Assembly: GCA_012845835.1 (NCBI GenBank)
Contig: JABAKD010000016.1
Span: forward strand, 24,852,553 to 24,916,552
Origin: Undaria pinnatifida
Taxonomy: Eukaryota > Sar > Phaeophyceae > Laminariales > Alariaceae
DNA: 64,000 nt
Direction of reading: 5' to 3'
Below are positions 23,725 to 36,369 of this stretch, in pieces (the stretch's first letter is position 1; each line of letters starts with the position of its first letter). Position numbers and translations under genes: made by a program. The notes beneath the pieces were generated by a model. It made no database searches. It had not been told where the DNA came from and was given only the letters and a program-made list of their open reading frames with translations.

Positions 23725-25452
23725 TACCTACAAATATTCTATAAAATATTCTAGCTTTCGATCGATGTATCATACAACAACAAATTATGAAGATTTAACA
23801 CGTTATTTACTACACGTAAACACTGGGTTGCATGCTGCATCTAACATCAAACCTTCTAGAATAGTAAACATTACAAACCAGATGATATAAAGGGATGTCT
23901 TATTGCTTCAATCGTCAGGTTTGTCCCCTTTGAGAATTTATAGTTTCCGCGCACATATTGAAATGTCCCGCCCGCCGCCCCCCCCCCCCCCCCCCCCCTC
24001 CCCTCCCCCTTTACTGACCTCTTTTTCACAACAAACCCCAACCCCCTCCCCCTCCGTCCCCGATTCCCCCCCCCCCTCCCCTTCCGCCTAGTCTGTCCAA
24101 ACGCCCCACTCACAATCAAAATCGGCCTGAGTAATAAACACCTATACGCAGTTGATATCACGTCATTATCTTTCTGACCATCCATGACGTAGTTTTCAAT
24201 TATATCCCCCCCCCCCCCCCCCCCCCCCCCTCCAACGCCCCCTCTTTTCCGACCACCTACACGATCGCCTAGACCTAGCACCACGCGTGTAACAAGCTGC
24301 TACATATCTTTGATCTCACAGCCGAAGTGTAATTGAATATTATTTGTGACCTAAACCTCCTAAAATTTCCCCCCCCCCCCCTCTTGCTCTCCCTTGCTCA
24401 AACGCCCCACCAAATACCAAAATCCGCCACATTAATAAACACTTCACGTACAGGATATCACCTCATTATCTTTCGAGAGCCATCCATGCCGCTGTGTCCC
24501 CCCCTCCAACGCCCCCTCTTTCCCGACCACCTGCACGATCGCCTGGACCTAGCACCACGCGTATAACAAGCTGATACATATCTTTGATCTCACAGCCGAA
24601 GTGTATTTGAATATTATTCGTCACCTAAACCCCCTCAATAATCTTCCCCCCCCCCCCCCCCCCCCTCTTGCTCTCCCTTAATCAAACGCCCCACCAAATA
24701 TCGAAATCCGCCACATAAATAAACACTTCACGCACAGGGTATCCTTCGAGAGCCATCCATGCCGCTGTGTCCCCCCCCCCCCCCCCCCGCCTCAAACGCC
24801 CCCTTCTCCCCCCCCAACCCATCCCAACCCCACCCCCTCGAACACTCCACCCTCTCTTTACTCACTGATTGTACGACTTACCCCAGGATATACATGATAA
24901 ACTGATGTATTATTTCCGAAAATGTCACATTTATCCCCTCAAAATAATGTATAGTTTCCAGACACATATCGAGCTGCCCCCCCCCCCCCCCACCCCCCCC
25001 CCCCCCCCCCCGCCCCAACCCCCCTCCCACCCCCCCCGCCCCCAATAATATACTGGTGCCAAAACCGTCAGATTTATCCCCTCGAAAGGATTTATAGCTT
25101 ACATGCACAAATTGCCCCTTTCCCCCCCCCCCCCCCCCCCCCCCCCCCGCCCCCCTCCAAACCCGCCCGCTTTTGATCAAAACCGGCCCCCCCCCCTTTT
25201 TCCCTTCACAGCTGTCAGATTTTGTCCCCCTCAGAAACGGGTTTTATAGTTTCCGCGCACAGACTGACTAAAATCATCCTGTTGACCCTGATAGCTACAC
25301 TGTAGCTGTAAGGGGAGTCGCCGACCTATATCCTTAATGAGGACACACAACTCGTAATGCGCGCGATCGGAGTATCACACACAGCTTGCAAAGATGAGTT
25401 TCGACGAAATCTTCGATCTCACAGCTGGAGTGTATTTTAATTTTTATAATGT
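23725..25452 (-). repeat. Dispersed G-rich repeat family A, copy 2
   Basis: Inverted relative to copy 1. The end at 23725 (CAAATATTCTA...) matches the reverse complement of copy 1 near 1640, and the end at 25452 (TTTTTATAAT) matches its start. It contains at least seven C runs of 12-27 bases (for example around 23978, 24208, 24371, 24646, 24770, 24977 and 25122). The segment carrying CACACAGCTTGCAAAGATGAG is near 25377. No coding content. Confidence 0.8.
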
Positions 25453-28400
25453 GCCTGCGCCGTGGTTTCCGTTCCGTTGTGCCTTCTGGGTATTTCTTGC
25501 CCAGGTAGACTACTACTAAGGGCACCGTCGACTACACGTTTAAGGTGGGTATATAGGTATGTCCCAGCAAGGAACTTGCTGGTATTCGGTGATCGTGGAT
25601 GGGAAACAATTGGGGATAGTGCTCTCAGATGTGCCACAACGTCGTGGATCAGAGGTGTGTTGCCATTTGTCCTGGTTAGAAACGGCCACACAAATTGTAC
25701 CTGATGTCGGTAGTACCATACCTCGCATTGCGGGATGTCGCGTTGCATGCTACGCGGGCCGGGAATGTTCATAACATGCGTAGGAAAGCCTTTCATGGGT
25801 CTGAGGCATGAGGGGTGGGGCAATACACACTGTAAAAGAGGCCGTAGGAGCAGGGCGCTATAATGAAGAAGCGCAGGGAGCCTGAACGGGCGAAAAGGAC
25901 TCTCAGAGGAAGAGAAGCGACGCGTTTGACGGCTCGAACTGGCGGTCCAGGGGCTGAGGTGGTGGTGGTGCTACTGTGTGGTTGTGGCACTGTTGTGTGT
26001 TCTACGTGTGATAGTCAAAATGTATGGAAGAAAGTGTACCAGTACCAGTACGTAGTATTAATAGTCGACTGGCATCCCAATAATGGCGCTCGACATGTGC
26101 GTTGTGGCATCTTGGCGGTATTATTACCCCCCTGTATATACTAGCTATACGAGCGAGAGGGCGAGGGGGCATGAGTGGGGACGAAGCTCACGGAGGTTTT
26201 CTACTGCGCTCTATCAAAAAGTGATGGCCTCCAGCTGCCCCTTAATGTTGTCCAAGATTATGACTCTCCGCAATGGAGGGGTGAGCAACTGGGATTGTAC
26301 GGCAATCACACCATTGTCTGCTCGATGCGGCCGATGAACGAAATTTTGTCAATGTCAACGCCGTGCTTGCATAACACCCGCATTGCATGCGTCCTATCGT
26401 ATCGTGCTACTTGAACATTCACTTTGTGGTTGCATGGACTATCGAATTACTACATTCCGGGAAATAGGCATTTTCCTATCCCGATTATACCAGGGCTGTG
26501 GTCTGGAACGGTTTTAGCAAACGTTTCTTGACGGGACTAACTAAGACGGAAATCCGCGGGAGTATTTTGCACGAGAATTAACCGCCATGGACCGGGTTAG
26601 CCACGACGACAATTGACGATATTTATGTTACATGAACACGCGCCACCAAGGGAAATCGCCCACGGCAACCGGCCACCCCGGGAAATTTTCCCGCCGGGGC
26701 TGGCCACCACCGGAATTCATGAGATACTTGGCCCAAAGAGCAGCCACTAGAAACTTTGCTGGGTGTGGATGAGACGCCGCGATATCCTACAGTATTAGTT
26801 GTATTCGTACTCAATAACGCATCATTAATTTAAAGGCGCCTGCACGATGCCAGGTGCATTTTGCGTCGACGTCGCCTGTGAGCACTTCATCGCGCGTATG
26901 GTGTGTATGTATTTGAACTGAGCAACACCGACAGCAAAACCTGAGCGTAGCTGAACGCGTCATTCGTAACGTATTGTAGATTCCAAACAATAATAGCAAG
27001 CGACCTGGATGCTGCCACGGGTGCACCCAGCAACCCAAATTGCTTTGGAAGAAAACACGCCATGCACCCACCACACAATACCGTGCACATCTCGTTGAAA
27101 ACACACCACGAAATGTGAACAGTACTTCAAGCTCAAAGTACACTTACTTGCAGAATGTAAAACATTGCGTACCCCACGCGCGTGGAGTAGCACCAGTCCT
27201 GCCGGTTGAAGCATAGCAAGTACCGGAAGTACTAATGACCAGTAATGACGACGACCGAAGTACTGCGAGTAGTGGCTGACAGTACAAGCAGTACAAAATG
27301 TTGAAAAAGGACAATATCAACAGCATCCATCTTCGTGACTTAGAGTGCAGGCAGTATCCCTAAAGAGCGCTGTACCGTCCGGAATCTCAATTACTGGTAC
27401 TCCAAGTGTCCCTCCTCGCCACTGAGTGGTTTGGACTCTTACTCGTGGGACCATTGTTGAGTGTCTTCTGACAACCAATGACAACGCGACAATTGAAACG
27501 GTGCGCAGACGTGGTCGAAACACATTTCTTCATAAAAGGGGTACAACGCATAAACGCGTCTACTGGACGACGCGCTTACGGTTGCGAGCGTATTTCCGTG
27601 TACTGTATCCTCTTCCACGCTCCCGGTTGCTCCGCCCCCCGAGCTCGATCTCTGCGTTGGGCCTGGGCCTCCCACCAGGTTGTCTTGCTCCTCGTCCTGT
27701 TGTTGGGTCGGGGTGCGGCCCTCCATCCTTGCTTGTTCTTCCAGACGACTGCTGCTATCGACGATGCTCACCCTCCAGCACAGCAACCCAGAAAATAGAA
27801 AAGAAAAGAGAAAAGGAAAAAAAAAACAACTTGACGACTGCCCGACGTCCCTTGCCCTTTGCCCTGGTCCTCTTCAGCTCGTGCAGGGCCTCGCCCGTTA
27901 GCTACTTCTTCTTGGCTATTCGCCTCACCGACGATCCCCCGATTCACACCGCTCTACAGTTGCTTGTTGGTATCTGGCCCCTCGATCTTATTTTTCTCAT
28001 AATCATCCGGAACTTTCATTTTCTCTATACCCCGTACCAAACATCCTGCTACCCTACATTGGAAACCTCGATATTTTAAAGTTCTTCTGCTGTTCTATCT
28101 TTCTACCCGTTACCCCAAACACCAGGTTGCCCCAACGACAACCTTCCTCGCCCAGTACGCATTTTGGCGGGCATTTTATCAAGGCAATCACTCGCAGTGG
28201 CAACCGGCGAACTAATGCCAGCACCCGCGGTACAATCCATTCGAATACCGCAAGAACAGGGAGTATCCCCAGCAGTAGGATCCATTGCCGAAGAACGTCT
28301 GCCCCGGAAGTATCTGTAGTGCAAGTCGTCGTCATACGGCCGAGTACTCGCAGTATCTGCAGCATGTCTACCTAGGTGCTGCGAGTTCACGAAGTACCTG

Positions 28401-29439
28401 CTGCAGCATTGTTCGTCGAAAAAGCTGTACTGTACTCCCACAGGTGCTGCGTGCATCTATTAATACACCACCAGCACTACGTATAGTATACGTCGATGAT
28501 TCATGATAATTTCCTGGGTTTCTAGGTGTTTGATACCAGGTGCAGCAGCACCAGCTACAATTTACCTGTGACGACAATATTATTCATATTTATTGCACAA
28601 GAAAAAGGTACGCCGTGTCTCGGGACGTATTTTCGGGAGGGGTACCTGCTGTTCCCGTACGGTGATCCTGTGCTCGCGGGTAACGAGGCAATAATGACCC
28701 CGTGAATGAAAAAATGGGACGGGTTACGATTGAGCGGGGTTGGGGAAATCGTTATTTGTGGGTAATTTACGACACGAGATTGGGAAACGTTGGGAAAACC
28801 TATATATATACACACGAGGCTCGTTTTGGGTGGCAATAAAGAACCAGGACTTCGGCGGGAACGTAGCTCCAGAAACGGATAGGGTGGGCTTCGAAATTCA
28901 ATATTTACTCGCGAACTAGGTGGTGGCTGGCCCCACTGGCAAGACCGTTGCACGGAAACGGAAATAATCCCATTTCCTGATAAACTCTGTGGGCATGTCC
29001 CCATGAAATTCCCTGGGTCATACGAGTACATGTACCGAGAGCCACAAGGCAACTGTGTACCGCTGTGCGATGAGGTGAGTGGGTGGTAGCTCTTCAACCT
29101 TTTGGTTTCCAAATAAGAAAGCCTCATTCTATCAGTGAGGAAATATCGCAGGCAGTATCATCGCCATGGCATAGGTGTTGGGGTATTAATGGTCGTAACA
29201 GCAGTATGGAGGTTCTGAGTTCGGGGACGTTTGACACGCGTCAAGTTTGAATCAATGGTGTTGCACACTTCGCTTGCAGTCACGTCTGCCACGAGATTGG
29301 GTATGGCACCACGGGGTCAGACACACTAGAAATAAATGCTACCTGTCGATCACCATCATGTCGGCACTTGATAACACTTGAAGCCATCTGGTATACATTG
29401 CAAGTTGCTAGTACGACAGACAGTTTTCAGTCTGGTAGT
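25453..29439. other. Long spacer
   Basis: About 4 kb without a recognisable gene. A GC-rich palindromic patch lies at about 26670-26700 (CCCCGGGAAATTTTCCCG followed by CCGGGG). A poly-purine patch is at 27790-27830. Open frames such as 29127-28555 on the minus strand have no family features. Confidence 0.35.
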
Positions 29440-29655
29440 TGTTCGTAGAGTCCAAGCCTGGATGCCCTGACCGCCACGCGGTCTGACGAGTGTTCATATA
29501 TTCGTTGTATTAGAGGACAGAGAGGAGAGAAGGAGAAGAGAGCGGAGCGCTGGAGCTCTCCTCTCATGAGAGAAATTGCATTAAAACACCTACGAATGTA
29601 CACGCAATCCTCTACAACATTTGTAGCCGTCGTGCTGTGACGATCCAAACTGACA
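29440..29655 (-). repeat. 3' LTR of Copia element
   Basis: 216 bases, starting TGTTCGTAGAGTCC and ending CCAAACTGACA in plus-strand view. Matches 34543-34736 with scattered substitutions and an indel near ACGAATGTACACG. Confidence 0.8.
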
Positions 29656-30009
29656 CCCTCCCTGGCTCTTCACAGCAGTGACGAGACCAAACGTGCACCC
29701 AAAACAAAAAGCTAGGACTAAAGAACAGCTAACGACAGTTCTACAGGAGAAATCCCGGCCCCCAGGTCAAGACCCCCTGTATGTCATACATAATCCAAAC
29801 CATTGTGTTGTAACGATGGCCGCATTCAAACGATTCCATAGCCAGAAACAAAAATGCCATGTAGCGCCCTACTCACTCATGTCCCGCAAAGTATCGTGGG
29901 GTGGCGGCCTGACAAATTATTTCTCGCATGACTCAAACATGGTACTCATCGAATAATGCTCACACCCCTTACTCTTCACCCAAAGGTAGGTTCAACAAAA
30001 CTTACGGTG

Positions 30010-30483
30010 AGATTTAAAAGGGGTCGCAGCAAGGGATTTCGCCAAAATATCCGCGTGCTGCTCTTCCGAAGCTACGAATTGAATACCAGTTTTCTTTGCA
30101 CGAATTAGCTCTCGGACGAAATAGAACCGCGCATCTATGTGCTTGCTCCGTGCAGAACTAAGAGAGTTCTCAGCCAGTGCTATGGCTCCCTGATCCTCTT
30201 GATAAAATCAGACACATGATCCGGTTAGCTCTGGACAAATGAAAGATAATACTGCCCCCGTAAACAGAGCCTCCTTCACCCCTTCACCCAGGGCTACGTA
30301 CTCTGCTTCTGCTTTAGACAACGTAACGCATCTCCGCGTGCTACTTGCCCAACTGACGGCAGCATCCCCCAAGGTAATTACCGTCCCCGACACCGAGCGC
30401 CTGTCATTTGACTTATCAGCGTAGTCAGCATCGTAATATGCAGTCAGGTCCACTCCCGAATCCCTTACAATAGTTAAAAGCAT
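30010..30483 (-). pseudogene. Copia RNase H domain
   Basis: Opens with DLTAYYDADYADKSNDRRSV, carrying the DADYA motif with the catalytic Asp, then SWASSTRRCVTLSKAEAEYV and ALGEGVKEALF with the catalytic Glu in EAEYVA. It continues through a frame disruption at about 30208 into AIALAENSLSSARSKHIDAR and EEQHADILAKSLAATPF near 30030. Reverse transcriptase should come immediately upstream on this strand but is absent. Confidence 0.8.
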
Positions 30484-30639
30484 ACTATGTCAGTCTTGTA
30501 CGAGAATTCATATTTTGCATCTTTGGGTTTCCGCCCTCGCGGGGTTATCGCAGTTTCGTATGTACCGTTCGTTTTGTGACCGTCCAACTCAGTCTTCATG
30601 GCCTTACGCCACGCCGCCTTGTGTTGTGAACGCTCTACA

Positions 30640-31730
30640 TCAGCTACGGATTACGGGGTGGTTCTGCATTTCCTGAAAAACCACTCGCATGCACACGTTT
30701 GACCCCCTTGTGTTTTCTTTCGTAGCAGGCCCTCCGGCCATCATGGCCATTGCATCCTCCGTCGTCCAGGATGTATTTGCCAGTATACTCACAAACTCGG
30801 CCCATTTTTGCACTGCCGCAGACATCGATTCCTCGATCACACACTAACGTTGCGCAGATTCATCCTGCAGGCGTTGGCTCTGACCCCGGGTCCGGCCCAT
30901 TACTGCCGGGGGTAGCCGTCCCCAGCTACTGAGCTCGTGAGCTGCCCTGCCCGACAGGCCTGCGGGGGAACCTTCGCCGTTCCCTTGGTCGGTGCCGGAG
31001 GCTGCTGATGCGTCTGAGCCGCTTTCAGCCCTCCCTGCCGGGACCGAGGAGGCGTCGACCGCGCCCTCTAGAGACGAATCCACCGTCTTGACTGTTTCGG
31101 CCCTTCCTGCCGGGACCGAGGAGGCATCTATTGCGCCCCGTTGAGACGATTCCATCGTCTCGACTGTTTCAGCCCTCCCGGCCGGGACCGAGGAGGCGTC
31201 TACCGCGCCCCCTTGAGACGAGCCCATCGTCTCGGCTGTTCCGTCGCCAGCATCGCCGGCGACAGGTGCCTCCTGTGAGCGCTCCTGCAAGCACGCGTGC
31301 AGATCACCAACACCGCCCGCAGCAGGTGTTTCCTGTGAGCTCTCCCGCAAGAATGCGGGCAGATCAAACCCCCACGTCACGTCGAGGTCGGTCAGGCGAG
31401 CCAGACCTGCGTACTACTCGTCCATCACCCCCCCCCACCTCCATCGGATGCGCTCTAATTGTCGGCCTCGCCTCCCCCTCTTCTTGGGACAGGGAGTCAT
31501 GCATCTGGGCAGGTGCAGGTAGTGAAGGCGACACGCGTTGCCAGGTGGCGCGTGATACGCAGAGTACGGTGTTTGGTCAGCACTCGTACGGCGTCTCGGG
31601 GGTGGTTAGGCGCAAGGTCCAAGTGAAAACACTCCTGTGCTTTCGGCTGAGACTTGTTTTTCCTCGTCACCTTGCAGTAGTTACGCTTGAGGAAAGGTAG
31701 AAGCACTACCGGGGGGAGGTTCCGTACCAC
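30640..31730 (-). pseudogene. Copia integrase tail and linker with 26-residue repeats
   Basis: From 31730 the frame reads VVLLPFLKRNYCKVTRKNKS and so on to LTKHRTLRITRH, the segment that follows the integrase core in this lineage. From 31380 to 30844 an acidic, Ser/Ala-rich linker carries three tandem units around VDASSVPAGRAETV (about 75-78 bases each, 31030-31240). A small frame near 30840-30640 follows before the deletion. Confidence 0.65.
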
Positions 31731-32535
31731 ACCTCGTACGGCGACGTGTTTGCGGGGTTAGCGGACGTTGCCGTTCGGTTCAAAGCATCGCACGCCCAGT
31801 GCGACGGTTCAGCCCACAACGATTCAGTTGCCGGCGAATGCGCGGCGGGGAAAAACTCACGAGCTTGGATTTGACCCGCCATTGCGGCCGCCTCAATCAA
31901 ACCTAGCGCGCGCTCGGCTACCCCATTGTAATGGAGATTATCGGCCATGGTGAATTCTTGCCTGAGGCATCACGATTTACATGGGTCGTTAAACTTCTCC
32001 GTGAAACATTCACCGCCCCTATCGGATCGGACGGTCATCACCCGTGACGGGACACCATCTGCACGAGTACCCGAGAGGAACTGCTTGAACGTTTCCGCGG
32101 CGTCTGATTTGTGGCGCATAAAGTACACCCACGTATACCGTGAAGAATCGTCGCGCAATATGAGAGTATAACGCTTTCCCCCGTGAGACTTTACCACCTT
32201 AGGCTCACTCAAATCCACAAGAACATTTCCGAGCTTTTTATCTGCTCGAGTGTGTGTGGACAGCTTGATACCTCGACGGCGACCCTTCGCCATCGAGTAC
32301 CCTTTACACTCCAGCAGCTATCCCTCGAGAACGATCCCTTGCTGCTCCGCGGTTCCGCGGTCTTGCGGAACAGTGCCTCGTGGAAGTGTTCGGATGCGCA
32401 GTGGTAGTCGTTTATGTTGAAAACGGGCTTGTTTGGCAGTTTTCCCGGGGCGAGTACAGCACAGGCATCTCCCCTAGTGCATAATTCGACCCGGTAGCCG
32501 TAAAGGCTGGACGGGTTCCCGGTCAACGGAAACAC
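31706..32535 (-). pseudogene. Copia integrase
   Basis: Begins with the pre-integrase region NINDYHCASEHFHEALF (an expected CASGHFH-like zinc-binding segment). From 32293 it reads MAKGRRRGIKLSTHTRADKK and VDLSEPKVVKSHGGKRYTLI, then LRDDSSRYTWVYFMRHKSDA and TVRSDRGGEC, the last marking the second catalytic Asp region. After a break it resumes at 31948 with MADNLHYNGVAERALGLIEA, which includes the Glu of the D,D-35-E triad (in AERALG), through NPANTSPYEVWYG. Two frame breaks make it inactive. Confidence 0.8.
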
Positions 32536-32584
32536 GATCGATCGCTCAGACTTGAGCTTGACTACAATCCCTGCGGGACGTCCT

Positions 32585-32877
32585 TCAGAACGTGTGACCG
32601 TGCTTCACGAGAGTGGGTAGGGAAAATAGATGATATCGGAGGTCTGGCCCGTGCGCAACATTCGGCAGCGTTACTTGTACGAGACCATTTCCGGATCGAA
32701 AGACAAAGTTATTATAGCCATATCCTTCGATCGTGCGGGTTGAGCGGTCAGCAATGCGCAGTTTAAAATTGCACTCTCTGTAGTTGATCATGCAATCTGC
32801 GGAAGGTGTCTTGTGAGTAGACGCTCCACTATCGCAAAGCCAGACCTCATCCCCTACTTGCCAAGGCGACCCCCCTT
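32585..32877 (-). pseudogene. Copia protease
   Basis: Reads QVGDEVWLCDSGASTHKTPS, with the catalytic aspartate in CDSGASTH (32825-32833), and continues in the same frame to MINYRECNFKLRIADRSTRT, IEGYGYNNF and HLFSLPTLVKHGHTF. The active-site motif is intact; the break is in the join to the following integrase. Confidence 0.8.
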
Positions 32878-34501
32878 CCCCCGTTTTGCCCGAAACATTC
32901 CGGCACTTGCCTGTCTCTCTGTCCTTGAAAGCTGAAGCCTCGACCGCATCATATAATCATCGTCGTCTGACGCCGCCTGCACAGCTTCCTCTTTTGATGT
33001 GGGGCAGACATCAGCAGCGTGCCCCTGTCCGTGGCATCGGCTGCATAGCTCCTCCGTGCAGTCGATCCTCCAACGGCCCTCCTTACCACACCTGTGGCAT
33101 CTCACCTCGGAGGTACCACCATCGGCGGCTTTGACGCTGCTGCCATCACCGCCGGCAGCCGCGGCCGAGCCACCACCGTCCTCGTTGGTGCCTTTACCGC
33201 CGCGTCCTTGCCGTCCCTGACGTTCACATTTTCCTTTCCCGCGGCCTCCACCTTGCCCGTGGGCATCGCCGCCGGCCCCTTTTCTGTGGCCACCATCGCT
33301 GCCGCCGGCAAACATATCATGGCCGGCATGGCCAGCATTGGACCCTTTCTTCCTGCTTCCAAAACGTCGGTGATGCCGTTCTCGTACAGCCTTGATGATG
33401 TCATCGCGGCCGATGCTGTCACGAGATGCAAGGTTTCTTGCCTCCACCTCCTATTCGGCAGGCAGAGCGTCAATGAAAATTGTGTACAGCATGGGGTCAT
33501 CGAGGGTCATTCCAGCCATGCGCATTTCTGCGGCAAGATCTTTGATCCTGCCCATCTCCTCCAGAGGATTACTCCCTGGTGCTATACGGAAACTATTGAG
33601 GCGGCGGGAGAGGTCGGATTTGGCCCCCGTCGTTTGAGGGCCGTACCACGTGAGGAGCGCGTTCCACGCTTCTCTCGGCGAGGTGCACCTGTGCAAGATA
33701 TTCTTGTCGCTCTTGCTCTTCAGGGTCGTTGATAGGAAATTCCACGCGAGTAAATGTATGTTTACACGTTCGTGGTTGTACCCCCTTCCGACAAGTACCG
33801 AGTTTTCGGTATCCTATTCCCCTACGGGAGCGTACTCGGGTGGATTCGACACAAACGCAGATAGGAAACCTACTCCTTTCGCGTAGTACCTGGCGTTTCT
33901 GGTCCAGGCAGTGAGTTCGGGCTTTCCCACTAAATTGTGGGACAGCGGTGTGTTTGAGAGCAAGTCTAGGTAGAGGCATATCATATCCTACTCCCAACTC
34001 ACCGCCGGGGTATAACCCCCATTCTTCAGCCCCCATCGGCTGGTCTGGCTGACCCCTTGCTGGGCCAACCTCGACAGGAACAGCGGCTCCCCTACGCCCC
34101 GTCACTCCAACACTACGCGAGGCCTCCTCACGAAAAGTCGTCTTTCTTGCTGCTGTTGTATGTCCTCGCACTCCGCCTCCAGCAGTAGCAGTACCAGCAG
34201 CAGAAATTTGTCGCGCCACAGCAGTGGGTTCAGCCCCTTGTTGGTTACCCCTTTTAGCGGCGCTGTCCTCAGCGCCGTCCCCCCTCTCAGCAGTGGGTTC
34301 AGCCCCTCGCGGGTTGGCTCTTACAGCAGCGCTGCCCTCAGTGCCGCTGGATTCTGACGGGCAGTTGTTCCTCATGAGCTCGGCCATCATCTCCCTCACA
34401 TCATGCATCATCGATGCTTGTTTCTCCTCTATCACCAACTGAAGCTCATTCCTCAGCTGCTGCATCTCATCCGAGGAGTCTCTTTCCTGTTTAGACATCA
34501 T
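32854..34501 (-). pseudogene. Copia gag with two zinc knuckles
   Basis: Starts at 34501 (MMSKQERDSSDEMQQL) with a coiled, Glu/Gln-rich stretch and a low-complexity region of repeated TAERGDGAEDSAAKRG-type units, then VPQFSGKA before a frame change. The UBN2/gag core resumes in another frame at 33696 (SPREAWNALLTWYGPQTTGA to MTLDDPMLYTIFIDALP). From 33447 a Gly-rich segment leads to two knuckles: CHRCGKEGRWRIDC, where the metal-binding His is replaced by Arg, and CSRCHGQGHAADVC, which is intact. At least two frameshifts. Confidence 0.8.
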
Positions 34502-34542
34502 CGGCTCCTGGTACCAGAACTTCTACTTTCAAGCCACCAGTG

Positions 34543-34736
34543 TGTTCGTTGAGTCCAAGCCTGGATGCCCTGACCACCTCGCGGTCTGACGAGTGCTCTT
34601 ATCTTCGTTGTATTAGAGGACAGAGAGGAGAGAAGAAGCAGAGAGCGGAGCGCTGGAGCTCTCTTCTCATGCGAGAAACTTCATAATAACGCCTACGACA
34701 TTTGCAACCGTCGTGCTGTGACGATCCAAACTAACA
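34543..34736 (-). repeat. 5' LTR of Copia element
   Basis: 194 bases, pair of 29440-29655, with CGGAGCGCTGGAGCTCTC shared between them. It is about 20 bases shorter, missing the TGTACACGCAATCCTC portion. Confidence 0.8.
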
Positions 34737-36369
34737 AAGTGGTCGTATATCGATGCAGAAAGTAGCAAGCATAAGTGTCAGCAGCAACAACTTGGATGCA
34801 ATATACACAGCAATTTACAGGCTAATCATATCCAAACACCTGGTACATGTAGTACGTACTCGTACACGTTGAGAGGGATAGTCTTCGGAATATTCCTTGG
34901 CACCGGTAGTAAGATGTTTGAGATACGAGTTGTTGCTGAAGCAAGAAGATAGACTACGTAGGGTCATGATCACATACGCTGAGATACGAGTTGGGAAACA
35001 ACAAGACCGTAGGATCTCGTATTGGGGCCTTTCGTTTCTTGGGGTCATAGCTTGTTTTTTGGTTTTTATTCGTACAGGATAATGAGGGTATCTTTATGTT
35101 TGAGCTACGAGCAGCGCATCGCGCGTCCACTCCCTCACATGGTCACGCCTCTTTGCTCGCCATCAGCTCTCACCTGTTGAGCAAAATAATCATTAACACA
35201 TCGGCTTGGGGTCGTCGAACAACATCTTCTCTGCTGGAGCTCTATGCTATTACGGGCTCACCTAACCGTCGCCTTCGTTTGCCTCAAATAGTATATATAG
35301 GCTGTCTTCATCGGGTCATCCGAAAGCGAGCCTACGAGCGTACACTAGATAAAAGGTGATACACATCTCATACATAAGAGGGTTTAATAGGTTTCGACCC
35401 TCGCACGCGTAAATGAGGAAGGCGGCAGAACGGATTCACGATCATCACCACTGAGGACGGCTGATAAAGAAATATACTGCTGCTTACGGGAGCTTCTTCT
35501 TCATCTCCTAAGAGTACGTTGAGAAGTATCAGTTGGAAGACTACGAGTACTTCGTTGAAAACGCGTGGTGAGTGAGTGAGCACACCTAGAGGACCCTACG
35601 CACTCAATCAGGGCAATTGGTACCAAAGCTGTGATCGAGGTACCTAAAGGTATAGAACGCCACCACTTCACAGGTTGTACCAACCAACCACGTCCACATT
35701 CCCCAAAACAAAACCTCGGTATACTCGAGTAAACATTCGCTGAACGTTGTCTCGACTCCAAGTAAGCGGGTCGTTCTGAGCAGCAGCAGCGGTATAGAGG
35801 CAACTCTCGACAGTATACAGTACTGTCTGCTAATGCATCTCTGACCTCTAGTTCAAGGAAACTGCTAATACAGTACGATCATCGTGATAGACCGACCAAA
35901 GGCCAACCCCAATGCACCTGTCGCTGAGTGCGGGCCAAAGTCTTCACGTGTGACCATCGTGACCGACCAAAGTTCGAGCCCAACGCGCCTCATTGAGAGT
36001 GCGGGCCAAAGGGATGACTTCCCAGAAAGGACTCGCCAAACCTCAAGCGACAAGCTGTATCAAAAGCAACTCCCGGCAGTAGAGTAGCTGTCTGCTAAAG
36101 GAGACTCTTGAACTCATGGCGATTAGTGCAAGCGAGCAAACCAGCAGCATCAGGCGCTACTTCTGCTGTTTTTCTTCTAATTTCGAAAACAAAATCGGAA
36201 ATCTCCATATCGCCTTCGATTTCTACACAAGCGCCACTCCTGCACTTGAAACGGCTGTATAGTGCAGCAGCTTGTATCATACATGCGGCGGGGTTATTGG
36301 TACTACTGCACTGCTGTACAAGTACTGGCATCGTGGAAGACATCTGAGTGAACTGCTACCTGGTACATA
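34737..36369. other. Spacer, possibly the 5' LTR region of the next Copia element
   Basis: No gene. Two imperfect copies of a roughly 70-base unit beginning GACCGACCAAAG and ending GAGTGCGGGCCAAAG lie at 35890-35940 and 35962-36010. TGGTACATATTGCTCATCAT at 36361 sits just before the gag start and resembles a primer-binding position, but no matching LTR was found downstream. Confidence 0.35.

Larger units (their letters stand above)
29440..34736 (-). mobile_element. Copia-type LTR retrotransposon, reverse transcriptase missing
   Basis: Two LTRs, 29440-29655 and 34543-34736, share TGTTCGT...GAGTCCAAGCCTGGATGCCC through ACGATCCAAACT(G/A)ACA, in the TG...CA form, with scattered differences and length change. 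The coding order on minus is gag, zinc knuckles, protease, integrase, linker, RNase H, that is Copia order. Nothing between about 30500 and 30840 resembles reverse transcriptase, so an internal deletion removed it. Near the 5' LTR, TGGTACCAGGAGCC (about 34501-34514) resembles an initiator-Met-type primer site, though offset about 30 bases from the LTR. Flanks GTAGT and AAGTG are not a clean target duplication. Every domain has frameshifts or stops. Confidence 0.85.

Noticed and set aside
23871-25180. Gly- or Pro-rich proteins in the family A copies
   Set aside because: Frames are created by G/C homopolymers and break in other copies of the same repeat.
27426-28079. 217-codon plus-strand frame
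   Set aside because: Low-complexity, hydrophobic/Arg-rich mixture without recognisable motifs and with overlapping open frames on both strands.
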